NCBI RefSeq assembly: GCF_022869785.1
Contig: NZ_CP094997.1
Location: 1-64,000 of the forward strand
Length of the DNA stretch: 64,000 nucleotides
Reading direction: 5' to 3'
Source: Dyadobacter chenwenxiniae
GTDB taxonomy: Bacteria > Bacteroidota > Bacteroidia > Cytophagales > Spirosomataceae
Of the stretch, positions 27,503-36,079 are shown piece after piece (the stretch's first letter is position 1; the number at the start of each line of letters is the position of its first letter). The translations under genes were made by a program, and so were the position numbers. The notes below the pieces were generated by a model. That model was not told the DNA's origin. It was given only the letters and a program-made list of their open reading frames with translations, and made no database searches.

Positions 27503-27967
27503 ATGAGACGATTACTGCTGATTGGCCCTTTTATTCTGGCCCTGTTTTTAGTGGCCTGCGATAAAGACAACAAAGAGAACCCCAACCCAAATCCTGAGCC
27601 ATCAGAAAAGGATAAAATTTTGATCAATTATCCGTGGCGCATGTCTTCGGTAACGGATCTGAGCGGTAAAGCGATCCCTTTCAACCAGCTTAATGCGCAG
27701 ACGCAGGCTATCAAGGAAGTGATGGATATTCAATTTCTTCAAAATAACGTGACCAAGGCCATCGATCAGGGCTCCAAACAAGTCATCAATGGGGGGACCT
27801 GGTATTTGAAAAATGAAAATAAGACCCTGGATATCAAGATTTCGGGATTTTCCGGCGAATTCGGCGTCGAGGAGATTTCCAACAGTAAATTAAGATTGAA
27901 AAGTAAAATGCCCGTCAGCGGGGTAGAGCAGGAAACCATTATGGTTTTCGAGCCTGTAATCAAATAA
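27503..27967 (+). CDS. Lipocalin-like lipoprotein
   Basis: A 154-residue lipoprotein: signal with lipobox FLVAC (Cys about 19), then a charged NPNPNPEP linker that probably lets the domain reach the surface. The folded part (about 38-154) has the pattern of small Bacteroidota lipocalin-like domains: NYPWRMSSVTDLSGK at the first strand, GGTWYLKNENKTLDIKI in the middle and a final TIMVFEPV strand. Function is unknown. It is monocistronic, with a -7 element upstream and a terminator downstream. Confidence 0.75.
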   Translation: MRRLLLIGPFILALFLVACDKDNKENPNPNPEPSEKDKILINYPWRMSSVTDLSGKAIPFNQLNAQTQAIKEVMDIQFLQNNVTKAIDQGSKQVINGGTWYLKNENKTLDIKISGFSGEFGVEEISNSKLRLKSKMPVSGVEQETIMVFEPVIK

Positions 27968-27993
27968 GCATTTCTATTTTTGGTATAATTCAA

Positions 27994-28022
27994 AAAAGCG
28001 GCGGATTAAATCTGCCGCTTTT
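27994..28022 (+). terminator. Intrinsic terminator after the small lipoprotein gene
   Basis: AAAAGCGGC (27994-28002) pairs with GCCGCTTTT (28014-28022); the inner bases can extend the stem, and T-rich sequence follows. Confidence 0.8.
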
Positions 28023-28047
28023 CTTATTTTGTGGCAAATTCAATGGA

Positions 28048-29361
28048 ATGAGAAAGAACGACCCCAAAATAATAAATGCCTGGTGTATGTATGACTGGGC
28101 CAATTCAGTCCACGCACTTGTTATTGTATCGAGTATTTTTCCCGTTTATTTCAGCGCTACCGCATTCAAAGCCTCTGGCACGCTCTACACGGATTTCCTG
28201 GGTTTTCAGATCAAAAGCTCTGTGCTGTTCACCTATACGGTCTCGGCTTCCTTTCTGATTACGGCGCTTTTGATCCCCTTATGCACGGCCGTTGCCGATT
28301 ATAGTGGTAAAAAGAAAAGATTTATGAAATTTTTCTGCTATCTGGGCGCTCTGAGCTGCATGCTACTTTACTTTTTTACCAAGGACACGCTTGTGCCATC
28401 GGTTCTGCTCTTTGGATTGAGCTTGATCGGGTGGAGCGGCAGCATTGTGTTTTACGATTCTTATCTGCCAGAAATTGCCACAGAAGACAAGTTCGACGCT
28501 TACAGCGCCAGAGGCTTTTCCCTGGGTTATCTGGGCAGCGTGCTGCTTTTGGTTTTCAATTTAAGCATGGTTTTAGCGCCTGCGTTCTACGGCATTACCG
28601 ATAAGGCGCTTCCTGCCCGCATTTCGTTTTTTACTGTCGGTCTCTGGTGGATCCTGTTTGCACAAATCCCGTTCAAATATCTGCCCGCCCATAGAGCTGC
28701 CAAGCCGAAGACAGGAAACTGGATTTTCACTGGGTTTGCCTCACTGAAAAAGGTTTATTTTAATTTAAGGCAGCAACCCTTTCTGGCCAAGTTTCTAAGC
28801 GCCTTTTTCATTTACACCATGGGCCTGAGAACGGTCATGTATGTAGCGACCATATTTGGGGCAACCGAGCTGAAACTGCCTTCGCAAAGCCTGATCGTCA
28901 CTGTTCTGTTGATCCAGATTGTCGGCATTATCGGCTCCTTTGCATTCGCCTGGCTGTCCGGTAAAATCGGCAATATTTTTGCCTTAATGGTGGGTGTTGC
29001 TATCTGGATTGGCATTTGCACGGGCGCATATTACACAACCGAAGCCATGGAATTCTATTTTGTGGCCTGCGCTGTGGGCATGGTTATGGGAGGCATACAG
29101 TCCCTTTCCCGCTCAACCTATTCGAAGCTCATCCCGGAAAACACTTCCGACACGGCATCCTATTTTAGTTTTTACGACGTGACCGAAAAGCTTGCCATCG
29201 TCATCGGCACTTTCATTTACGGAACCGTCGAATATCTTACCGGCAGCATGCGAAACAGCATTCTGGCACTCCTGGTGATCTTTGTTTTCGGCCTGATTCT
29301 GCTCTACCGCATCCCTTCCAAAAAAGCTTATCATTATCAGATGCAGGATAGTGAGAATTAA
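28048..29361 (+). CDS. MFS transporter, UMF1/Atg22-like
   Basis: A 437-residue polytopic membrane protein with about twelve hydrophobic segments. The N-terminal INAWCMYDWANSVHALVIVS is the hallmark of the UMF1 (Atg22-related) branch of the major facilitator superfamily. Further matches are SYLPEIATEDKFDAYSARGF and MGGIQSLSRSTYSKLIPEN in the second half. Yeast Atg22 exports amino acids from the vacuole; bacterial substrates are unknown. The gene begins 25 bases after a terminator and is probably monocistronic. Confidence 0.9.
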   Translation: MRKNDPKIINAWCMYDWANSVHALVIVSSIFPVYFSATAFKASGTLYTDFLGFQIKSSVLFTYTVSASFLITALLIPLCTAVADYSGKKKRFMKFFCYLGALSCMLLYFFTKDTLVPSVLLFGLSLIGWSGSIVFYDSYLPEIATEDKFDAYSARGFSLGYLGSVLLLVFNLSMVLAPAFYGITDKALPARISFFTVGLWWILFAQIPFKYLPAHRAAKPKTGNWIFTGFASLKKVYFNLRQQPFLAKFLSAFFIYTMGLRTVMYVATIFGATELKLPSQSLIVTVLLIQIVGIIGSFAFAWLSGKIGNIFALMVGVAIWIGICTGAYYTTEAMEFYFVACAVGMVMGGIQSLSRSTYSKLIPENTSDTASYFSFYDVTEKLAIVIGTFIYGTVEYLTGSMRNSILALLVIFVFGLILLYRIPSKKAYHYQMQDSEN

Positions 29362-29689
29362 ATTTTCACGATTCTTGCTTAATTAAATTAATCTACTTTA
29401 CTTTGTCTATCATTTTAGTAGGCTTATCAATTGAACCACCCGAAAGATAGGCGTTAAGGCATCAACACAATCGTTGTGAAGTATTTCTGATTTTAACAAA
29501 ATTGTCAGCTATGGCATTCAGGTGGAACTTTCCCCACACTTTTTCTTCTCGTGCTGGATGTAGCCAGCCTTGTTGTTGCTGACTGGTTCAGCGCAATGAT
29601 TTCTCATTTCCGGCCTGGTAAATCTCGGGCATGCCAGCCTGGATTTATGTCCTTATCGAAAATTTTCTTATTCAAAATCATGTATTGCT
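29362..29689 (+). other. Intergenic stretch with no recognised gene
   Basis: Nothing here is recognised with confidence. A reading frame of about 67 codons (about 29489-29700) contains one hydrophobic run but lacks a good start and overlaps the small membrane gene, so it is not called. Confidence 0.4.
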
Positions 29690-29809
29690 ATGACGCTTTC
29701 TGATGTAGTCCTGTTGGTAAAAAAAATTGCAGTCGGCATCTTTCTGACCCTGGCGCCGCTTGCCTTGATCGCTGGCGGGATCTGGCTGGCGCAAACGCTT
29801 CTCCATTAA
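29690..29809 (+). CDS. Small single-span membrane protein, 39 residues
   Basis: The ATG opens a 39-codon frame ending in TAA. The product has a short polar start (MTLSDVVLLVKK), one strong hydrophobic helix (about 13-36, IAVGIFLTLAPLALIAGGIW) and a short tail. It lies 28 bases before the sterol-desaturase-like gene on the same strand, so co-expression is plausible. I know no family for it; conservation in relatives would decide whether it is real. Confidence 0.45.
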   Translation: MTLSDVVLLVKKIAVGIFLTLAPLALIAGGIWLAQTLLH

Positions 29810-29837
29810 TCCGTAACCATATTTAATCACTGCATTT

Positions 29838-30908
29838 ATGAAAATTGAACAGCACGTTACCCAAAAAATATGGCGTGATGCATTCGTCAGTATCCTGCTG
29901 TATTTGGCACCGATTGCGCTGATGCTCGCTACTTTTTACCTGACCGATCACAAACCCTGGGCGGGCAGCAATGGCTTGCCTTTTAAAGTGCCCGGTTTTA
30001 TTGAGGCTGTTTTTCAAAACCTGAGCTCCTGGGGGTTGCCTGTCATTATTCTGGCCATTGGCATCATTGAATTTGCAGCGGGCCTTTACGAGACCAAATG
30101 GACTAAAAATGAGCGTATCCTGGACATTGTCTGCTTTGTTGTACCCAAAATCATCATACGCCCTCTCGTAGCTTATTATAGTCTGCAACTGCTGCCACAG
30201 TGGCTTCCGGCTGCCAAGGGCAGCTTTTCGTGGGTTCCGTTTTGGTGGGCTTTTGCCATTATTGCCGTTGCCGATGACCTTACGCAATACTGGTATCACC
30301 GCCTGCACCATCAGGTGCCCTGGTTATGGCGCTTTCACCGCACCCACCACAGCGCACCTTACATGGGCATGGCCATGGCCGGAAGACAAAATGTTATCTA
30401 CACGATCTTCTTTTCCCAAACCTACCTGACCGTAGCGCTCACCTATATGGGCCTGGGTTATGCGGCATTGTTTGTCAAAGTCATTAAGTCGCTGATCGTG
30501 ACCGGGGCGCATTCGAGCATTCCTTGGGACAAGCCTTTTTACCAGATCAAATGGCTCAATCCCATTGCCTGGGTGCTGGAACGGTTCATTTCGACGCCCG
30601 CCACGCACTATGCACACCATGCAGACACGACTGATGATGGGGTAGGACATTACAAGGGTAACTTCGGTAATATGTTTTTTCTTTGGGACATCATTTTTGG
30701 CACAGGCATAATTACGCGCCGCTATCCGAGCTCTTTCGGCATCAAGCATTATAAGGAAGAGGAATGGTATGCACAGTTTTTGTGGCCCATCTTCAAATCC
30801 AAAAAACAGGGAAGCGAGCTTGCAGCCGATGGCCCAATGGTGGGCGATGAGATTGTGTTGACGCCGGTCAACCCAGAGCCGGTCTTTGAAACCAAACTGG
30901 CCAGCTAG
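29838..30908 (+). CDS. Sterol desaturase / fatty acid hydroxylase superfamily protein
   Basis: A 356-residue membrane di-iron enzyme. It has four or so hydrophobic segments and the histidine clusters that bind the two irons: WYHRLHHQVP, WRFHRTHHSAPYMG and the late THYAHHADTTDDGVGHYKGNFG. The family hydroxylates or desaturates sterols, fatty acids or carotenoids using oxygen; the substrate here is not known. The C-terminal tail (about 330-356) is a short polar extension. A small membrane peptide gene precedes it. The SusC gene begins 128 bases later, with its own -7 element. Confidence 0.9.
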   Translation: MKIEQHVTQKIWRDAFVSILLYLAPIALMLATFYLTDHKPWAGSNGLPFKVPGFIEAVFQNLSSWGLPVIILAIGIIEFAAGLYETKWTKNERILDIVCFVVPKIIIRPLVAYYSLQLLPQWLPAAKGSFSWVPFWWAFAIIAVADDLTQYWYHRLHHQVPWLWRFHRTHHSAPYMGMAMAGRQNVIYTIFFSQTYLTVALTYMGLGYAALFVKVIKSLIVTGAHSSIPWDKPFYQIKWLNPIAWVLERFISTPATHYAHHADTTDDGVGHYKGNFGNMFFLWDIIFGTGIITRRYPSSFGIKHYKEEEWYAQFLWPIFKSKKQGSELAADGPMVGDEIVLTPVNPEPVFETKLAS

Positions 30909-30922
30909 CCTTTTGAACCCAA

Positions 30923-30930
30923 TAAATTTG
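30923..30930 (+). promoter_or_regulatory. Candidate -7 element for the susC/susD operon
   Basis: TAAATTTG is a full match to TAnnTTTG. It is directly followed by an inverted repeat at 30931-30963, which would overlap the transcription start. Confidence 0.45.
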
Positions 30931-30963
30931 CTGCACGTATAGCATTGAACGTTATAGGTGCAG
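30931..30963 (+). promoter_or_regulatory. Inverted repeat at the presumed susC transcription start
   Basis: CTGCACGTATA (30931-30941) and TATAGGTGCAG (30953-30963) are complementary at 10 of 11 positions across an 11-base loop. The position right after a -7 element suits an operator or a leader hairpin. No T-run follows, so a terminator is unlikely. Confidence 0.45.
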
Positions 30964-31036
30964 CAGGAAAATTATGCCCGAAATTTTATATAAATCCAAA
31001 TCGCACCCAGTATTTATCCATTATCTACACCAAAAA

Positions 31037-34000
31037 ATGATCATTAAAAATTTACGCCTGATCCTGTTATTGGGCGCCCTGGCCTTTACCGGCACGTGGG
31101 TCCAAGGGCAAGACGTTATCAGCGGTATTGTCAAGGATGAGACCGGACAAGGACTGCCCGGCGCGACTGTTGTTGAAAAAGGAAGTTCCAAATATGTGCA
31201 AACCGACCTGGATGGAAAGTTCAGCATCCCTGCGGCAAAGGAATTTCCATTTACCATTCAGGTCAACATTACAGGGTTTCAGCAGCAGGAAATCGAGATT
31301 TACGAGCTGCCCACGGAGCTGGTTGAAATTGTACTTAAAACGGCCAACCTGCTGGATGAAGTGGTGGTGATTGGCTATGGCGAGCAAAAGCGTAAGGACA
31401 TTACGGGTTCGATTGCCTCTGTTCCACTTGAAATAAAAAGCCAGCCGGTGGCCTCTGTCGAGCGGCTGCTTCAAGGCTCTGTTGCCGGCGCAGTCGTTAC
31501 CCAGACTTCGGGGCAACCCGGCGGGGGCGTCAGCGTGCAGATCAGGGGAAACAACTCCATTACGGCCGGAAGCGACCCGTTGTATGTGATCGATGGTTTT
31601 CCGATCAACAACGATTACAGCCTTGCCGACGCGGGCGTAACCGATGGCTCAAAGATCAATCCCTTATCGTCGCTGAGCACGGCGGACGTTGAAAGTATCG
31701 ATGTGCTTAAGGATGCTTCGGCAACGGCCATTTACGGTTCGCGCGGGGCAAACGGCGTAGTCATTATCACCACCAAAAGCGGCTCGAAAGACAAATCATC
31801 CATTCATTACGATGCTTTTTACGGCACCCAGGAAGTTATCCGCACGATCCCGCTTTTAAATGCCGGACAATGGTGGGCGCTACGCAAGGATGCTGCCGCC
31901 AATTCGGGTAAAACCGTTTCTATTCCCAATATCAGCGGATACTCCCTGGATACAACCGGGGTGGGAACCGACTGGCAGGATGCTGCATTCAGAAAAGCCT
32001 CTCAGCAAAGTCATAACCTGTCGATTCTTTCAGGCTCGGAAAAAACCAGGCTTGCCGTTTCAGGAAACTATTTCAAACAAAATGGTATCCTGCAAAACAC
32101 GGATTTCAGAAGGTATTCGGCCAGGGTAAATCTGGATCACAACTATAATGACCGTTTCCGGATTTTTGCCAGCTTGAATGCCAGCAACACCAAGGCTAAT
32201 GTGGCTCCCAATGCCATTGTGGGCAATTTGCTGCAAACCCCGCCTGCATTGCCTATCTATCAGGATAATGGCAGCTTTGTCGTAAACAGCCCTTTTGAAT
32301 CGGCGCTTCAAAACCCGATCAACTCCCTTTATAATCAGCTCAACGAGACCATTACCAACCGGTTTTTGGGTAACATTTCAGGGGAATACACCATTGCCGA
32401 CGGTTTGAAGGCCAAGGTGCTCATTGGCGCCGACGTGGTTGGCAACAAGCAAAACCGCTATCTGCCAAGCACCACAGCCGAGGGGCAGGCATTAAGCGGC
32501 AACGCGCTGGTGGGTTCGATTTTTACGAATAACTGGCTCAATGAAAACACGCTGAGCTATGATAAGGACATTAATGATAAAAACAGGATCAATGCCGTGG
32601 TGGGTTTTACGGCGCAAAAATCGCAGTCGAAAGGAGCCATCGCAGAGGCTGCCGGGTTTGCAACCGATGCATTTGAATACAATAACCTTGCAACCGGGAT
32701 CACCAACATTGCCCCGCGCTCACTGGCCAGCGCCTGGTCACTGGCCTCTTACCTGGGCCGCATCAACTATATTTTCGACGACCGTTACCTGTTCACTTTC
32801 ACGCTTCGTGCCGACGGGTCCTCGCGTTTTGGTGAGGGAAACAAATGGGGATATTTCCCATCGGCAGCCTTTGGGTGGAATTTGAATAATGAAAAATTCT
32901 TTCAGCAATTCAAAAAAATCAGCCTGCTCAAACTTAGGGTCAGCGCCGGCTCGACGGGTAACCAAAGCATTCCCCCTTATCAATCCTTATCGCAGCTGGC
33001 TTACTTCCGTTACAACTTTTCCAACACCACCATTTCGGGTTATGCGCCCAATACGGTGCCTAACCCCAACCTGGGCTGGGAAAAAACGTTTCAGGTTGAT
33101 GCCGGGATTGACCTGGGCCTCTTTAAAAACCGCATCAGCATTATTGCCGATTATTACTACAAAAGAACAACGGACCTGCTGCTGACCAGGACCGTGGCAG
33201 GAACCTCGGGGCTTTCGGATTTCTATAACGGCCAGGCTTCTGTGGTATATCAGAACATTGGTGAAGTGAGTAACCAGGGTATTGAGTTGTATATCAATTC
33301 GCAAAACACCACGGGCGCTTTCAAGTGGAACACCATTTTTATTTTTGCTAAAAACACTAACAAGATCCTGAACCTGGGTGAAAATGTAAATCAGATCATC
33401 CCTGTTATATCGGCGCCTTCCATTGCAAAAGTAGGCTCTCCGCTGGGTTCTTTTATTGTCTACAAAACTGATGGCATCATTCAGCAGGGTGACGCGGCCC
33501 TGACCCCGCAGCAGAACAAAAGTCCGGGCGGCCAAAAATACAAGGATATCAACGGCGACGGCGTCATCACGCAAGCCGGCGACAGGGTTGTTATTGACAA
33601 TCAGCCCGGTTTTACCACGGGCCTTACCAACACATTTAATTACAAAGGCTTTGATCTGACCGTATTTTTCCAGGCCTCCATCGGAGGTAAGCTTTATAAT
33701 GCCAACCGCGCTAACCTGGAACTGGGAACAGGTTATGTGAATGCCTCCCAGGTCATGCTCGACCGCTGGACGCCGGCCAATACCAACACCGATGTGAAGG
33801 CAGCATTTCAGGATCCAGCCATTACAATCTCTGACCGATTCATTGAAGATGCCACTTATTACCGGCTTAAAAACCTGTCTTTTGGCTATAACCTGCCCAA
33901 ATTCTTGCTTTCGAAAGCGGGCATCGATGGCTTGCGCATCTACTTTTCTGCGCAAAACCTGGTTACCTGGACCGATTACACGGGATACGACCCGGAGGTA

Positions 34001-34096
34001 AGTCTTAACGGTCAGTCGCTGATCAACAAGGGCGTGGATCAAGGTGTGTATCCAAACAACAAATCCTACCAGGTTGGTCTGTCTTTGTCATTTTAA
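31037..34096 (+). CDS. SusC/RagA-family TonB-linked outer membrane protein
   Basis: The TonB-dependent channel of a SusCD nutrient importer. The start at 31037 gives 1019 residues and puts the signal peptide (MIIKNLRLILLLGALAFTG) at the N-terminus; a longer frame adds 21 residues without signal character. Domains in order: CarboxypepD_reg-like (about 28-105, IVKDETGQGLPGATV), a plug with the SusC signature SDPLYVIDGFPINNDY (about 175-195) and TAIYGSRGANGVVIITTKSG, then a 22-strand barrel ending in YQVGLSLSF. The partner SusD gene follows 52 bases after the stop. Glycan or peptide specificity cannot be read. Confidence 0.96.
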   Translation: MIIKNLRLILLLGALAFTGTWVQGQDVISGIVKDETGQGLPGATVVEKGSSKYVQTDLDGKFSIPAAKEFPFTIQVNITGFQQQEIEIYELPTELVEIVLKTANLLDEVVVIGYGEQKRKDITGSIASVPLEIKSQPVASVERLLQGSVAGAVVTQTSGQPGGGVSVQIRGNNSITAGSDPLYVIDGFPINNDYSLADAGVTDGSKINPLSSLSTADVESIDVLKDASATAIYGSRGANGVVIITTKSGSKDKSSIHYDAFYGTQEVIRTIPLLNAGQWWALRKDAAANSGKTVSIPNISGYSLDTTGVGTDWQDAAFRKASQQSHNLSILSGSEKTRLAVSGNYFKQNGILQNTDFRRYSARVNLDHNYNDRFRIFASLNASNTKANVAPNAIVGNLLQTPPALPIYQDNGSFVVNSPFESALQNPINSLYNQLNETITNRFLGNISGEYTIADGLKAKVLIGADVVGNKQNRYLPSTTAEGQALSGNALVGSIFTNNWLNENTLSYDKDINDKNRINAVVGFTAQKSQSKGAIAEAAGFATDAFEYNNLATGITNIAPRSLASAWSLASYLGRINYIFDDRYLFTFTLRADGSSRFGEGNKWGYFPSAAFGWNLNNEKFFQQFKKISLLKLRVSAGSTGNQSIPPYQSLSQLAYFRYNFSNTTISGYAPNTVPNPNLGWEKTFQVDAGIDLGLFKNRISIIADYYYKRTTDLLLTRTVAGTSGLSDFYNGQASVVYQNIGEVSNQGIELYINSQNTTGAFKWNTIFIFAKNTNKILNLGENVNQIIPVISAPSIAKVGSPLGSFIVYKTDGIIQQGDAALTPQQNKSPGGQKYKDINGDGVITQAGDRVVIDNQPGFTTGLTNTFNYKGFDLTVFFQASIGGKLYNANRANLELGTGYVNASQVMLDRWTPANTNTDVKAAFQDPAITISDRFIEDATYYRLKNLSFGYNLPKFLLSKAGIDGLRIYFSAQNLVTWTDYTGYDPEVSLNGQSLINKGVDQGVYPNNKSYQVGLSLSF

Positions 34097-34148
34097 GCTG
34101 GATGAACATCCATGCATTCAATATTAAGTGTTTAAAAAAAGATTTCAG

Positions 34149-35717
34149 ATGAATATTTTAAAATATATACCGGTAGCACTCATTTTGCTGGGTTTGTCTT
34201 CGTGCTCGGAGTTTCTCAAAGAGGAGCCGGAAGCCTTTCTTTCTGAGGACCAGTATTACAAAACCCAGACCGATGCGATCAACGCGGTCAATGCCGTTTA
34301 TTTCTTTCTGAATTCGGGAGGAAGTTCTGTTCAGACGCCATATAACACCCTTTTCAATACGGGTATGAACATGGCCGGCGATGATGAGGACCCCGGACCC
34401 GGCGCTACAAACCCGGATGTGCGCTCGCTGTCGGTGCTGGCGCATTCGGCAACAAACCTGCGCATTTACGAAATCTGGCAGCAACATTATGCGGCTATCA
34501 AAAAAGCCAATGTGGTTTTGGAAAAAATACCTGCCATTGAATTTGATAATGCGTTGAAAGAACGTCTTTTGGCCGAGGCAAAATTTTTAAGGGCGCTTTA
34601 TTATTTTAACCTGGTAAGGCTTTATGGTGATGTGCCGCTGATCAAGGAATATCAGAAATCGGTAGATCCGGCAGGATATCAGATAGCCAAATCACCCTCT
34701 GTGGAGGTTTACTCCAGCATCGAAAAGGATCTGATCGAAGCTGCTGCGGTTCTTCCCGCATCTTATTCGTCTCCCAATGTAGGCAGGGCCACTTCCGGGG
34801 CTGCCAAGGCCATTCTTGCCAAAGTGTATCTTACCAAAGCCTCTTTACCGCTCAATCTTACAGCGAACTACGGCCAGGCCATTGCTACGGCAGAACAAGC
34901 GCTTTCGTCCGCAGATGGGGGCACGGGGGCTTACGGATATGATCTGGTGCCAAACTATGCTGAGGTTTTCTTGCCTGCCTTTAAAAACAATAAAGAGCAT
35001 ATTTTTTCAGCACAGTTCAAGTCCAATTCGCTCAACCAGGGCAACAATGAGAATCCCCGCGCTATACTTTCCGGGATTCCCGGGTTGAATGGCAACTATG
35101 CGCATATGGTCCGGTTTTACACCCATGGTAATGATAAATCATTCAGTATTTACAAGCTGTACACGCCCCAGGATAAGCGCAGAGCCGTCACTTTTGTAAG
35201 AAGCTTTACGAGTCCTGCTAATGGACGCGTATATGCGCTGCCAATCGCTAACCCTGCCGTGGCCAATGACTCTACGCCGTTCTGGGGCAAATGGTGGGAC
35301 CCGGCTTCTACTGCGGTTACGAACCAATCGGCTGCCAATGTGCCCATTATCCGTTACGCAGAGCTCCTGCTGATCCATGCCGAAGCAGAAAATGAAGCCA
35401 ACGGACCTACTGCAAAGGCTTACAAATCGCTCAACAGGGTGCGCACAAGAGCCGGTCTGCCCAATCTGAGGGCAGGGCTTAGCAAAGACCAGTTCCGCGA
35501 CTCGCTGTATCTGGACCGCCGTCTGGAAGTGGCTTACGAATATCAAAGATGGTTTGATCTGATACGTCAGAAAGATGGAAGCGGCAAATCCACATTTGTG
35601 GCCAATCTGCATAAGGTCGGCAAAACCAACGCTGCCGACAAACACAGGCTTTACCCGCTTCCGCAGTCAGAAATCGACAACAACAAATTGCTCGTTCAAA
35701 ATCCGGGCTTTGAATAA
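34149..35717 (+). CDS. SusD/RagB-family nutrient-binding outer membrane lipoprotein
   Basis: SusD is the lid lipoprotein of the SusC channel and binds the substrate at the cell surface. From ATG 34149 the product has 522 residues with lipobox LGLSSC (Cys19); an in-frame GTG seven codons upstream is less likely. The TPR-like core has ALKERLLAEAKFLRALYYFNLVRLYGDVPL, and the C-terminal half has PIIRYAELLLIHAEAENEANG and ERRLEVAYEYQRWFDL-like text (here RRLEVAYEYQRWFDLIR), all diagnostic. It pairs with the preceding SusC. No degradative enzyme or sigma/anti-sigma pair is adjacent. Confidence 0.96.
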   Translation: MNILKYIPVALILLGLSSCSEFLKEEPEAFLSEDQYYKTQTDAINAVNAVYFFLNSGGSSVQTPYNTLFNTGMNMAGDDEDPGPGATNPDVRSLSVLAHSATNLRIYEIWQQHYAAIKKANVVLEKIPAIEFDNALKERLLAEAKFLRALYYFNLVRLYGDVPLIKEYQKSVDPAGYQIAKSPSVEVYSSIEKDLIEAAAVLPASYSSPNVGRATSGAAKAILAKVYLTKASLPLNLTANYGQAIATAEQALSSADGGTGAYGYDLVPNYAEVFLPAFKNNKEHIFSAQFKSNSLNQGNNENPRAILSGIPGLNGNYAHMVRFYTHGNDKSFSIYKLYTPQDKRRAVTFVRSFTSPANGRVYALPIANPAVANDSTPFWGKWWDPASTAVTNQSAANVPIIRYAELLLIHAEAENEANGPTAKAYKSLNRVRTRAGLPNLRAGLSKDQFRDSLYLDRRLEVAYEYQRWFDLIRQKDGSGKSTFVANLHKVGKTNAADKHRLYPLPQSEIDNNKLLVQNPGFE

Positions 35718-35734
35718 AAAAAACAATATAGCTC

Positions 35735-35839
35735 ATGCCAGCGGCCATTGCGTGGGTGGACGAGTTTGCGCCTGGGCGACCTATGCCTACTCCGCCCTTT
35801 AGTGGCAAGGCTGATTGGACTGCTGGCAACAGGTTTTAG
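35735..35839 (+). CDS. Possible 34-residue peptide after susD
   Basis: A small ATG frame lies between the SusD stop and the operon terminator, ending three bases before the hairpin. The product begins MPAAIAWVDEFAPGRPMPTP and ends in DWTAGNRF. It has no signal peptide and no known motif. Position suggests it is transcribed with susCD; whether it is translated is unknown. Confidence 0.25.
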   Translation: MPAAIAWVDEFAPGRPMPTPPFSGKADWTAGNRF

Positions 35840-35842
35840 GTT

Positions 35843-35887
35843 AATGCGCGGTGCACCGGCTTTGTCAAGGCCGGTGCACCGCGCATT
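35843..35887 (+). terminator. Strong terminator of the susCD operon
   Basis: A perfect 18-bp GC-rich stem (left arm 35843-35860, right arm 35870-35887) encloses a 9-base loop; TTTT overlaps and follows the right arm (35886-35889). The following gene is convergent, so the hairpin may serve both sides. Confidence 0.88.
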
Positions 35888-36079
35888 TTAGACTATTCTC
35901 AGCAGAAAACTACATCGGTTTGCATATAAAATGCTGGATCCTTTAATAGGTATAAATCTCATTGGATCTTTGTTTCAATCTCCCCTTAAAAAGCTTGAAG
36001 CAGATTTGGTAGCTTTCCTGCGCAACAAATATGCGTAGATCAGTGATTTGAACTGCCACAAATAGGAATATTTCCAGGG

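Noticed and set aside
32987..34042. 351-codon minus-strand frame opposite the SusC gene
   Set aside because: It is fully inside a well-supported gene and its translation has no domain or signal; it is a shadow of codon bias.
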